Of a stretch of 64,000 nt of DNA, positions 24,460 through 35,500 are shown piece by piece (the stretch's first letter is position 1; every line of letters begins with the position of its first letter). A program made the position numbers and the translations under genes. The notes beneath the pieces are model-generated. The model was not told the DNA's origin. It saw only the letters and a program-made list of their open reading frames with translations, and searched no databases. This DNA comes from Polytrichum commune (lineage: Eukaryota > Streptophyta > Polytrichopsida > Polytrichales > Polytrichaceae): NCBI GenBank assembly GCA_950295325.1, contig OX485805.1, positions 4,032,501-4,096,500 on the forward strand, in the 5' to 3' direction.

Positions 24460-26170
24460 GTTTATGATTAGGCTCCTATAAAAATAGTGGCACAAATCTA
24501 TGGAATACCCACTACGCCTTTGCGGGACCATGTTTTAGGGAAAACTAAGGTAGGAAACATGGCAAGTTGGGAGTGCTCTCATTTGAGGAAAGTGAACTTG
24601 TAAATTGGATTCTTAAAAATTAATGCAGAGATTGTGCCATCCAATTAATTTGAGTCAATGTAATTTGAAGGTGGTTGAAATCACCTATGACCGTGACACC
24701 TCCTCCACAAAAGGCAATCTTGGACCGGGGTGGGTAAAGTGGTTCAAAATTAGGAACCCCAACTTGACACTTAGAGTGGTGTAGGGTTTGGAGCAAGGCA
24801 AAGTGAAAGGTTTATGCCTTGAGAATGTTGCTTCTTTATATGTGAACATACAAGATATGTAGTCTATGCATAATTATCTAGACACTCACATTTGGAATTG
24901 TGATGAGCCCGGGGCCCAAGTAGAATGGAGTAGCAGTGGCCACGCTTTGGCCAGGAAGGGACATGAAGCGTGCATATTGTCATGCCTGATGAGAGAGAAT
25001 GGTTGTTTGTCTTGTCTTGCATCAATGCATTCGGTTCTAGCATTCCCAAGTTTTACATATTTAAGGGTAGGTCATTTAGGCAGCGTTTCATTATTAGGTG
25101 CGAGAAGGGGGCTTGTATGGCCATGCAAAAAAAACTCGGATGACAATAGCATATTCAACAAGTGGATTATTCACTTCCTAGTTCACATTGGTAAAATGTA
25201 TGGCATTTCTAATAATAAACCAACATTGACTTGTAATGGATGGGCACAATTCCCATGCCACCCTAGATGCTACGCACATTGCCCGAATAATAGGTTTAGA
25301 TGTCTTAGCCATTCCTAGTTACACATTCCACACCACCCAAACCCTAAGTATTTTCAAACTATTTAAGACGTTGTTGAGAAAATATTGGGATTTTTGGATC
25401 CTTAGGAACAAGGGGAAGGGTACCACAAAGGAGGACCACAATGGGTGTCATTGGCCTTCGAAAAGGCCATGAATTCAAAGAACATTAGGAAAAGGTTTTT
25501 TGCCACATGTGTTTGGCTTTTGAAACGTTTAGTCATAGATGATAAAATGGGGCCAAATGAAGTGTTTGTTAATATTGCAATTGAGGTCGATGACATCAAT
25601 GAGATCAATGAGGAAGATGTGAGCAAAGAGGTGGTCGAGGAGGTGCTTGGAGAAAGGATAACATAAACTCAAAACAGTAGTACTCAATATGTGGTGGCGT
25701 TGAGAGATGTTGATTGGGACACAATGTGGTGTGTGGGAATGGGAGGGTGGGAGGATAGAGGAGGAAAATACCAATGAGGACTTTAGTATTTCACAAGAGT
25801 TGCAGGGGGTTGATCCAAATCCAACATTAAGGTTGACATCAGTATTGGCCCTTCCACAAAGGAGCTTTGGCACCCCACTTATAGACTATTCTAAGTCTAT
25901 AATTATGACTAGTGATGAATACATGGTTGTTCTAGAACACAAGCAAGAGAGACGGGAGGAGGTAGCTTGAGGAAAAGATAAGAGAATGACTGACCTCGAG
26001 ATTATTAAAAATCCAAAGGCAGAAGAAAAACAACAAAAGGCAAAGGACAAGAAAGTCGAGGGTTGAGGAACGTGCGGAAAAACATGGAGTAATGTGGCTT
26101 GTTAAACAATGCATTGAAGCAGGGATGAAATTGCACGAGGCAATAAGGGCTAAATGAGCCTATTGGCAGG
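24460..26170 (+). pseudogene. Pogo-like (Tc1/mariner superfamily) transposase, frameshifted
   Basis: Reading across frames, the order of domains is that of pogo/jerky-type transposases. A psq-type helix-turn-helix comes first (KIVAQIYGIPTTPLRDHVLG, then GKTK, about 24478-24560), then SFEESELVNWILKN (about 24575-24620), a second DNA-binding part (GLVKWFKIRNPNLTLRV, about 24735-24782), and the DDE_1 nuclease. The nuclease shows IWNCDEPGAQ (first catalytic Asp, about 24892), FYIFKGRSFRQRFIIRCEKG in another frame, and DGHNSHATLDATHIAR (second Asp, about 25238) through LAIPSYTFHTTQ and LFKTLLRKYWDFW. A C-terminal piece, PLIDYSKSIIMTSDEYMVVL, lies at about 25876-25935. Several frame changes and stops separate these parts, so the gene is dead. 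Termini and target duplication were not found. Confidence 0.78.
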
Positions 26171-27260
26171 GGGACATACCGGGTCCCATATTGTGGTGTA
26201 GTACATCAATTGTTAAGGTTGAACCGGAAAGTAAGTATGTGGAGGAGGGCTATGGGGCGGGGGGGGGGGGGGGAAGTGAAAAACTATGTCCCTTGCAAGA
26301 GCCAATTTGGGTACATTACTCAGGAGCCCCTCATAGGGAGTGGCTGGCTTTGGAGTCACCACAACACATTGTGGACATGTACATAGGTCCTAGAACCCAT
26401 GCGGGAAATGGAACGCCTTTAATTCTAATGGTCATTGTATATTTCCAGCAATGTATGTGCACTTAATTGAAAAATATGTCATCTTAAATTATAGTTGAGC
26501 CTTCTTAACTGCAAATTAAACTCTAAACTCTAGAAGATATGCTACATTAGTTTGTAGACTTTGTTGAACTACACTCTCACCATTTGGGCATGCATCAAAA
26601 GTAACCATTTAAGACCCATCCACGTTAATGCAATGAATGGTTCAAATAGAGGTTGGTATCCAAGATCAAGCTTGCCAAGGAGGTAGGCCCCTAAAGCCAA
26701 GGGGGTCGGTTTTGGGCATAAACTGAGTCATTACCTGGGATGCAAGGGAGTTGGTACCTAGGATGCAAGGGGACAATTTTGCAACCAAACCGGGTGGGAT
26801 CATGGAGTTGGCCATGTAACTTTGCGTACCACTACTTAGTTGGGCTTTTGATCTAGCTTGGGTTTAATACTCCACTACGTAGGGTTGAGGGTAGGCAATG
26901 AAGGCATGATCCATCATAAACAAATCCATCATACAAGGGACCTAGGAACCTAGGGGTCCATCATACACCGGATTAAAGAAGCCAGCGATTTTGATTGTGA
27001 AATTCATCAGATAGTCAATTGAGGCTACTTTTTCTGTTCTTTTCTTTATACCTATGTTTAGCCCAAAGGCTACTATGAAATTTTGGTTTTTTTAACATAA
27101 GCACATAGCCATATGTATGTGCAATAGCTTAAAGTGTTGGTTTAAGGACCCGCTCCCTTATATGGACAGTCACCCTCAGTTAATATACCTAGTCATGTTC
27201 ATAATTTTGACTTCACCAGTTAAAATGGACATGGCATCTAAGACTCTCTCCAGTACCTAG
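26171..27260. other. Intergenic, no gene seen
   Basis: No coding region supported. A G homopolymer lies at 26259-26273. Near 26730-26775 a short phrase (GGGATGCAAGGGAGTTGGTACC, reading GGATGCAAGGG twice) is locally duplicated. From about 27131 the sequence resembles 729-778, and from about 27181 it matches the 5' flank of the P450 pseudogene. Confidence 0.45.
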
Positions 27261-27660
27261 TGTCTGACTTAGCAAGGCACCACGGGCCTTGGCTTGGTGG
27301 TTAGGGCTCATGGCCCCCAATGAGGAGGTTGTGGGTTCTATTCCCCATGCCGGCGTGGTGTTCACCACCTTACTTAGTCCACCCAACTATGGTGGGGGGT
27401 CCTTGGACCTCGTTGTATGGGTACCTCAAAGCCCTTTGGGGGGATACCATGTCCGGTATCTTCAAGGCACTAGTGGTGGCTAGCTGGGAACTAGTATAGT
27501 GTGTCACTATAGTGCCCATCCTCGAAAGGGGAGAGTAGTATTGCTCCAATGTCCCCTTGTCCAGTGGGCATCGGGTCATTGACATTACGAACAGACACTT
27601 TATTCACGCTGGCCCCTTGCTAAAAAGGGACAGGAGTTTCTATCTGTCTGTCTGACTTAG
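27261..27660 (+). mobile_element. tRNA-derived SINE with 12-bp target duplication
   Basis: A 376-bp insert (27273-27648) is flanked by perfect direct repeats TGTCTGACTTAG at 27261-27272 and 27649-27660. The homologous flank of the P450 pseudogene has this 12-mer once (5304-5315) and lacks the insert. Near its 5' end are a pol III A box, TGGCTTGGTGG (27288-27298), and a B box, GGTTCTATTCC (27332-27342), spaced as in a tRNA. It ends in a pyrimidine-rich TTTCTATCTGTC rather than poly-A. It has no coding capacity. Part of its 3' end recurs in an HDAC intron at about 33900. Confidence 0.88.
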
Positions 27661-27836
27661 CTGACCTTGACCTGTGTCCGTGGCACTCGGCAAGTCTTCG
27701 AAGTTCACTCTTTGTGTATCAGCTACAATGAGTCATCAACACTACAAGGTGCCTACTTTCTTGAGTCCCGTGTATGTATGATAGTTGATGCTCAAAGCAG
27801 AATCCTTGACACAGACGTTCATAGATACTGGTGAAG
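27661..27836 (+). promoter_or_regulatory. 5' flank of the second intact P450 gene
   Basis: This holds the conserved block GTGGCACTCGGCAAGTCTTC at 27680-27699, 138 bp before the start codon, and the leader-like CATAGATACTGGTGAAG just before the ATG. The SINE sits directly upstream of the conserved block, so any more distal control elements have been moved about 388 bp further away compared with the pseudogene copy. Confidence 0.45.
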
Positions 27837-30541
27837 ATGGGAACGGCTCTGGAATTTCAGAATGGGTCAGTGCCAGGAGCTAGCACGACGTTGGCAGAGC
27901 TGAGCAATTCGGAATGGTGGTCCAGGGGCAGGATCACCACGGTGGCATTGATTGCCGTCACCACCCTTTTGATTTTGAGGAAGCTGTTCAGCAGCGGCGG
28001 GAAGAAGATGCACCTGCCTCCTGGCCCGAAGCCTCTGCCCATCATCGGCAACCTTCATCAATTAAGCAAGCTGCCCCAGCGCAGCTGCTACCAACTTGCC
28101 CAAGTGTATGGTCCCATCATGTTCCTCCGCATAGGGCAGAAGCCCTGTGTGGTTGTGTCATCCGGCGACGCAGCCCGGGAGTTCACCAAGGAGCAGGACA
28201 AGTCCTGGTGCACTCGTCCTTCTTCCATGGCCGCCAAGATCTTCACCAACTACAGGGACATCGTGTGGGCGCCCTACGGTAGCCACTGGCGCCATCTGAG
28301 GAAAATCTGCGCCATGGAGCTCCTCAGCCAGAAGCGAATCGACTCCTTCCGTCCTCCCAGAACTGAGGAGTTCGACACCATGGTGAGGAGCATTTACTTG
28401 GGTTCCAAGGACGGCCAGTCTGTGAAGATCCAACCCATCCTCATTCACGGTGCCCTCAACAACATCACACGCATGATGCTCACCAAGAGGTATGCCTGCC
28501 TAATGTTTGGGATATCCGGGGTGGGACTTTCACATGTGAGTATGAAGGCCAAATCGGAGCATTTCAGAGATGAAACTGAATCACCACCTCATCGTACCTG
28601 CCGGCTGATTGCCATGAAGTCAATTAGATGGTTATTGGTGGTGGACTATTGAATTTCCTGGGATTACTGTTGTACCGAGGTAGGTCACAAGTGCCCTGGG
28701 ATACGTTACCTCTTTCAAGTATCACATCTGTCCAAATCTAAATCACCACCTCTTCATTCCTTCCGGCTTATTGCCATAAATTCAATTAGGTAGTTTTAAG
28801 GGAGATTGACCCTTGAATTTCTGGGTTTGCTGTCGTACAGATGCATAATTTTGAATCTTAGGCAGATCAGCTCATGGCTGTAAATGCCGATTCAGAGCCG
28901 AATTTCGAATACCAATTCATCATACCAAATGAAGCTGTCAATCCCAAGTAAAATAAGATGGTCTTCGTGGTAGCCTTTGAATATCTGGTTTACAATCGTG
29001 CCGAGGTAGTATTTGCGGAGAGATGATACAGTGATTTTGCACAGTGGGCAGGTCATTAGATCGTGATGGTAATTCTTGGTCCTCCTTCTTGCAGATTCTT
29101 CGGTGTGGACGCCAAGGGTCAGGAGGGATCCAACCGCTTCAAGGAGGTGTTCCTCGCCCTGTGCGAGGTGCAGACCGGCATGATTCTGGGCGATTTTATC
29201 CCTTGGCTTAAGTGGGTCACCCATGCTTCAGGGTTCGTCAAGTACATGAAGAAGGTGAAGTGCGACGTGGACACGTTGATGCAGGAGTTTTTGGACATCA
29301 AGAAGTCGGGAGAGAACAACGGAGATGAGTCGAAGGTCGAGGACTTTGTGGACGTGTTGCTGGCCCAGCCCAATGAGACTGGAACTGGCAACCTTGACGA
29401 CGACTCCATCAAGGGTGTCATCCAGGTACATATTGACTGCTCCCACAGACTCCACACTCCAGGGTCACTTCACAAATTTCACATTAAAACCAGGAGGCCA
29501 ATTACCAGGAAGAATATGTTCCCTGCGTGATCAGTCGCATCTTCTATGCCAAAACTATATAGCAAAGGGAGGAAAAATAAGGGGTCTATGTCGTGACAGA
29601 AGTGAAGAATTCTATAGTCACAAGGTTCAAATGCAATCTTGTGATTGCACGAGTGTAAAAGGAGAAGCCCTTGCTCTTGAAAAAATTTCACACAACCATC
29701 TTCCATTTTTCAAGCTTCCAAGTGTAATCTACTTGGGAGTCACTTGTCCTACTTGCAATGGCCAACTATCCACATGTCAAATTCAAATTCAATAGAATAT
29801 TTTAATTTTTTTGGGATTTGCGCTTCTAATGCCCCATTTTTATTCAAATTTTTTTTATATTGATGAAGACCCTAGGGATGATGACTAATTCATGACTTTT
29901 CACACCACCTACAGGACCTGCTCCTTGGCGGCTATGACACCAACTCCAACACCCTGGAGTGGGGCATTGCCGAGCTCATCCGCCACCCAAACGTGATGAA
30001 GAGAGTGCAAGCCGAGATTGACAGTGTGGTGGGTAAGGAACGCACCGTCTCTGAGACCGACATCGACAACCTACCCTACACACAGGCAGTGGTGAAGGAG
30101 GTCTTTCGATTGTACCCCGCAGCTGCAATGTCCATGCCCCACAAGTCCATCGAACCCACCAAAGTATGGGGCTACGACTTGCCTAGCGACACAACATTGC
30201 TCATGAACATATACGCCATCCATCGAGACCCCAAGGTGTGGCCAAACCCCCACGTATTCGACCCTGAGCGGTTCGTGAGGCACCCAGAGATCGACGTGAA
30301 GGGCACACACTACGAGTTGATCCCGTTCGGAGCTGGCCGGCGCAAGTGCCCGGGATATTTGTTAGCCAACTTGTTTGTGCAAGTTGGTATTGCAAGGCTC
30401 GCACATAGCTTCGACTTCGTGTTGCCACATGGCCAAGACCCCACCACTTTGGATGTGGAGGAGACATACTCGGGCACCATGCCCCGGGCTAACCCCCTTG
30501 ACGTCATTGCCAAACCTCGCCTGCCCACGCACCTGTATTGA
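27837..30541 (+). CDS. Cytochrome P450 monooxygenase, CYP71 clan, 3 exons, 536 aa
   Basis: Paralogue of the gene at 14031 with the same intron positions and phases: exons 27837-28489, 29095-29425 and 29915-30541. Exons 2 and 3 have exactly the same lengths (331 and 627 nt). I start at the ATG at 27837 (MGTALEFQNG); a GTG two codons earlier is in frame but is not a plausible start. Features: N-terminal anchor, PPGPKP hinge, C-helix WRHLR, ExxR as EVFR (390-393), PERF, and haem loop PFGAGRRKCPG with Cys473. The I-helix reads GGYDTN (333-338): the second of the usual Thr-Thr/Ser pair is Asn, which could alter oxygen activation or substrate choice. Intron 1 is longer (605 nt against 359) and carries diverged internal repeats. 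An ER monooxygenase of unknown substrate, likely active. Confidence 0.93.
28490..29094 (+). repeat. Diverged tandem units in P450 intron 1
   Basis: Three degenerate units of about 165-180 bp begin near 28547, 28729 and 28896. They share CCAAATC.., CACCACCTC.TC.T.CCT.CCGGCT.ATTGCCAT and GAATTTC.TGGG.TT.CTGT.GTAC. Intron 1 of the paralogue (14669-15027) has two such units. Repeat-number difference explains much of the length difference between the two introns. Confidence 0.55.
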
Positions 30542-32567
30542 TCAGCATGGACTTTCTGATCATTATAGGAGCAGCTGTAACAAATTAAACAAGAACTGTA
30601 GGAACTAGAACAGGTAGTTCATGTATTCCATGTGAATTATATCAGTGTTGCAAATGCTTCGGCTTAACTTAGTACACATAGCTTCATCATGGTGCTTGAG
30701 TCCTTATGAGCAGTTTCTCTAAGCATGACCCGAGTATGACATTATGGTCTATGACAATTGACTTCATGCTTAGTGTGAACGTTTCTTGAGCTTTGGGGTC
30801 AAATGTATGAAAACAAGAGTCTTAGAAAGAAATGCAAGCATTTCTGATGTGCACTTTTGTCACATGAAATGGACCTAAGCATATGCACAACCTAGGATTA
30901 CGTGGGCTTAAGCCTTAAAATTATGGAGGTGGTCTTCAGTTACCAATAGGTCATGGACAACTTCGATGGGTTGAAGAAGCAGTTAACAATCGCTACTAAT
31001 GGTCTGACTCCAAAACTTCTTGGAATGTCAAGTCATCTTTTATTGGTTTAGTTTATTAGGCCTAGGCGTTATACCTTTCATGGCTACTAGGTATGTATTT
31101 TCTAAGTCACTATTTTTTATTTTTTTATTTGTTAGATATGAAACCTCTATCATGGAATCCTCAAGCAATAATTTTGTAGATGGAACTCAAGAAACTGCTC
31201 GACTCTTGGAACCACTTCATCGAAATTTATGTCTATTAGTCTGAGAAATCACTGCCTTGCGATGCACAACATAAGATTTAGAGTAGAGGCACCCATAACC
31301 GATCACTTAAGAGATTGCCCTAGATCTGGAGAAGTATAAGACGGTGCAAGTTTTTCCCGTGTAGGAAGCTAGGAATCAAGAGCACTACAAATTACCAAAA
31401 CATTCTTGTGAATTTTTTAAGCTAAAAGTTGGTCCCTACATGTTACCAATGTCTAGAGTCTACCATAACCGTTCATTTTAACTGTTCATTCTCCACTTTA
31501 GCACTCAAAATTAGACATATGACATGGCACTATTGGTTGTGACCTAATCGAAATTCAATCCCAGGTTGATCGAAATTTCACTACCTTATAGATTGCCAAT
31601 GGGGAATAGGCACCTCTACTATATGGGATGAAAAAGAAGCCAACAAGATGAGCCTAAGACGAACACTTTTAGCTCTGCTCTTGCTTCTCCTAGGATAATA
31701 AACAAGCAATTAGTACGAGATGATTAGGAAATTCAAATTGAGCCAAAAGCCAAATTCCTAATAATTTCTTCTCTTGCAAACTGGTGACTGTGATAAGAGG
31801 TACAACTGTATCCACATCTGTAACCAAAGTAGCAGATGGGTTGATTTGCAGGACCTACCTGGATTGCAGAGAGAGATTGTTCTCGTGATTCAGATTTGTA
31901 TCAAGTGCCAAGCACTAAAGAATTAACCGAAATGGAATGCACCAAACAGATACCATGACGTGGCAACGATGTCGTACTAGTTGCAGCGCAATAGTTTCAA
32001 GGTCAACTTCAAATGAATTTATTTTGATATCATCTGCACTAACTCAACCACCTGGTCCCCTTTGACCACTGCTCTCCTCTGGGGTTCTTGTGTTCTGGTA
32101 GTAACTAATTCTCCAAGCAATAAAAACTCATTTACTTTCCAAAAACAAGTTGAGTATTGAAAAACAAAATCAAAAAAATTGTATGAAACTGCCACATATT
32201 ACAAACACGATGCAATATTATCTGATACCAACTGAACTTCTCCTAAATGGAAGAATGGCTGCATTTCCGCCTGCTTTAGCCAGTTTCTCCAGGCCGCCCT
32301 ACAATCATGGACGAATTACTGGCAGTAACACATGCTACCACACCTAATTTCACCTAAAATATTATGTATTGTTGCACAATAACCAATGATGCTTTCATGC
32401 AGGAGGAGTTGGTATTCGATTTGCTTAGAAGGGCAATGTTAGTCAAAATGAAATTTGGCAAGAGTCAGCTCCATATAGTGATCTGTTTCAGCTCTCAGCA
32501 ACCATATGGTTTACAAACAGTCCTGGGACGAGTCCTAGAAGGAGTCCTCCGACGCTTCAGTGCAAGT
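30542..32567. other. Intergenic between convergent P450 and HDAC genes
   Basis: No gene supported. The two flanking genes converge here, so both 3' untranslated regions and polyadenylation sites must lie in this stretch; I could not choose clear signals. Short frames (for example 31020-31244 and 32150-32347) have no recognisable content. Confidence 0.5.
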
Positions 32568-35500
32568 CTAGTCTTTGCTCCAGATGCAAGCATAATGACT
32601 TCCTGTTGACCTGATAGAACCACCCAGTGACATATAATCTACTTTAGTAGTTTCCCGAGCCCACTGTGTCAAATGGTTGCTATGTTCAATTAGCCCATTT
32701 CTCCTAGGATGTTAAATACGTGATTAGTACAAGATGATTAGCAAATCACATTGAGGCCCCAGTCACTTTCCTCACAATTTTTGGAGCTCATATGAATATC
32801 TTATTCATTACCAAAGTGACGATTCTCTTTCATCTTGATTCCTCATACAGGTGTCCCAATTATTTCACTATTTAACCTGGAATAGTAATCAATTTTAAGT
32901 CCAATCTCTTTGAAACTTATGTCTTTTTGTTGTTCGCTCTTAGATCCACACCTAGCCAGAAACCACTCAAATACAGGTGACTGATAAAGACAGGTAACTG
33001 AATTAGGCCCGCTCAACTTACCTTAAGAAAATTAAACAAGCTAATCAGACCAGAGCAAAGACCACTAGGATAGTAAGAGTGCGACCAATTACCTCCACTG
33101 ACAAACAAAAGACCCTTGGAGGAGAAATGTAGGAATCACAGTACCTCTTGATGGATCGTTGAGGGTTTTGGAACAGGAACCATGTTCATCCTCCAAGGGT
33201 GGTTGTACTGCAAGCTTCTTCTTAAGCTCTCTCTCTTTCATTGGAGCTAGAACACTTAAACCCTCATCAATATCAAACTGTGAGGAGAGCCCCTACATCC
33301 CATATCGATTCTTCAGTTAGTGCACTACTCACAGCATGTTTTGTGTAAGGTAGATAGTGTCAAAACCGTTACTTTTAGTGCCGACTGACTATTTATTTAT
33401 TTATTTATTTATTTAAAGGATTCTTGTTTGACAGGAAATTCCAACACAGCAAAGAATGTCTTATTTTAATTCCTTATGCACAATTTATAAGGGTTCAAAG
33501 TTTATCGATAGATGACCCAAAACCATCACTGGAGCCTGATGTTAAGGTCATGGACATTCTCAAAGATTCATTATGTAATTATTGTACAAGATTTTAGGGT
33601 GTTGGTTTTAGGTGGGGTAATGGTTTCAGCAAGCTCTACCTTATAGAGGTGGACTTCAACATTAAACATTGAGGTGATGTTTCTCTTCGAAGAAACACTT
33701 CAATCTCACACTCCACCCTTCCCTTCAGTTAACACGAGTCTGTACTGAACCAGCTTGAACTAGATGATGAGATGTTATTTCATCCAAAGTTCTATTTTCC
33801 TGCACTACACGAGGACCAGCTTGATAATATCACATTACTTTATGGACCCTTGTGACAGTTTTTGCCTTTTTGTCGTTGAGGCAGTCTGCACATTAATTTA
33901 GATAGATAGAAACTCCAACCCCTTTCAAGCAAGGGGCCGGCGTGAATAAAGTGTCCGTTCGTAATGCCAATGACCATAATGATTGCTTCAAAATCTTCAC
34001 CTAAAGCATTTCCATCCTGCATTTTAACTCTTTTTGACCTACCTCTTTGATACGGACTGACACAAGTATAAACTATAGCCGTTGTGAGCGCAGGGGTTTC
34101 CAAAATGCGGAGCACTTTTCCTCTAGGAGAGTTGTGGTTACTTGGGTACCTGTGAATTAAGCCACTGATTCATTCAACATGGTTCAACTCAGATTTCAAC
34201 ATATTAGGTCTTTCAATGATAGAATATAGAAACCAAGGTTTTAAATTGCAACCTTATATTTGGTAGGCATTGATTCAATGTTGTAGTTTGATGTGTTTGA
34301 ATAAATGTGAAATTAGTGTTGATATGTGAATTTAGAGGCTTGTGGTGAAAAGGTGGTTCACCTCTGCAGATGTGCTTGGAGAAGGTGTAAGAGCCAAAGG
34401 CTCTGGAACCTTTAATTCTGTTCCGAGAATAGGCCAATATCGCTTCAGCTCACTCCGTACCTTTGTAGACAAACAAGCATTTATAATGGCTCCAATTATG
34501 CAATGAAGAAGTTCACAAGTATCAGACAAAATGGTTAACTCTAAGAGTCTCTAGAGATGGATATTCTACAAATCCACAACAAGCAAACTTGTCACATGAG
34601 CTGAACATGAATTGTTTATAAGCAAGGATAGCCATGCATCTCATTACATATGTTTCTTCCAGGAAAGCTAGAGCCCAGGGGAGGTGGATCACTCCTGCTA
34701 ACTATAATCTTAGCTGCGATAAAAGATATGGCCCTACTTAATGTTTCAAAGGACATATTATAAAGAGTTGTTAAAGAATTAAGGTGTTGGAAATTTAAAA
34801 TCTGAGAATATACTAGGTGTTTTACAAGAATATTCATTAAATATGCAGAATATCCCATGAATGTGTGCATTACTTCGTAGATCCCCTGGAAATACCCCTT
34901 TGACTAAGGTGGTTCATATCTCTACAAGGAAGTGAGCCCTCCCAGGAGCTAGAGTTCATAGCAAAGCCCTAGTACAATGCACATGACAGTACCTGTGTAT
35001 ATTGGATTACCTTCTCAATTATAGGTAGAGTTTCTGGTAGGAGGTCGCACAGCCCTGAAATTTCAGGATATGGATCATTTAAGAGAGCTTGCATGCAGGC
35101 AAGGTAAGAATTGGAGATGGATACAGGATTATATCCTCCTTCCAAGGCCAACACAACTCGACCTCCGGCCAACTCCATCAACTGCAAAGAAATCCAAGGA
35201 GCCACATAGCCACGACCAATTCCAATCTTCTTAGTGAAACCCCAGTGAGAAGCTTACAAGTTCAATGCTAATAATGTTCAATCATGAGTGTCTACATTAT
35301 CCTATCCTTGACCTGAATTTTGGAAGAAAGGAAGTAGAGAAACTCAAGGTGTCTCACAACATAGTACACTCAAATTGAGTCACTTAATGGAGGCATAAGG
35401 GCCATGCCGCACATAAGGTTTACCAGACCCCTAAAACACTATCCGGGTTACTTAAGCCTTATCATAACACTATCTTTTCATTAAAAAAATGTTATTCATG

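Noticed and set aside
27273-27345. A possible tRNA gene
   Set aside because: The A and B boxes fit, but no cloverleaf with an acceptor stem could be built, and the boxes lie inside a 376-bp insert with target duplication, so it is a SINE.
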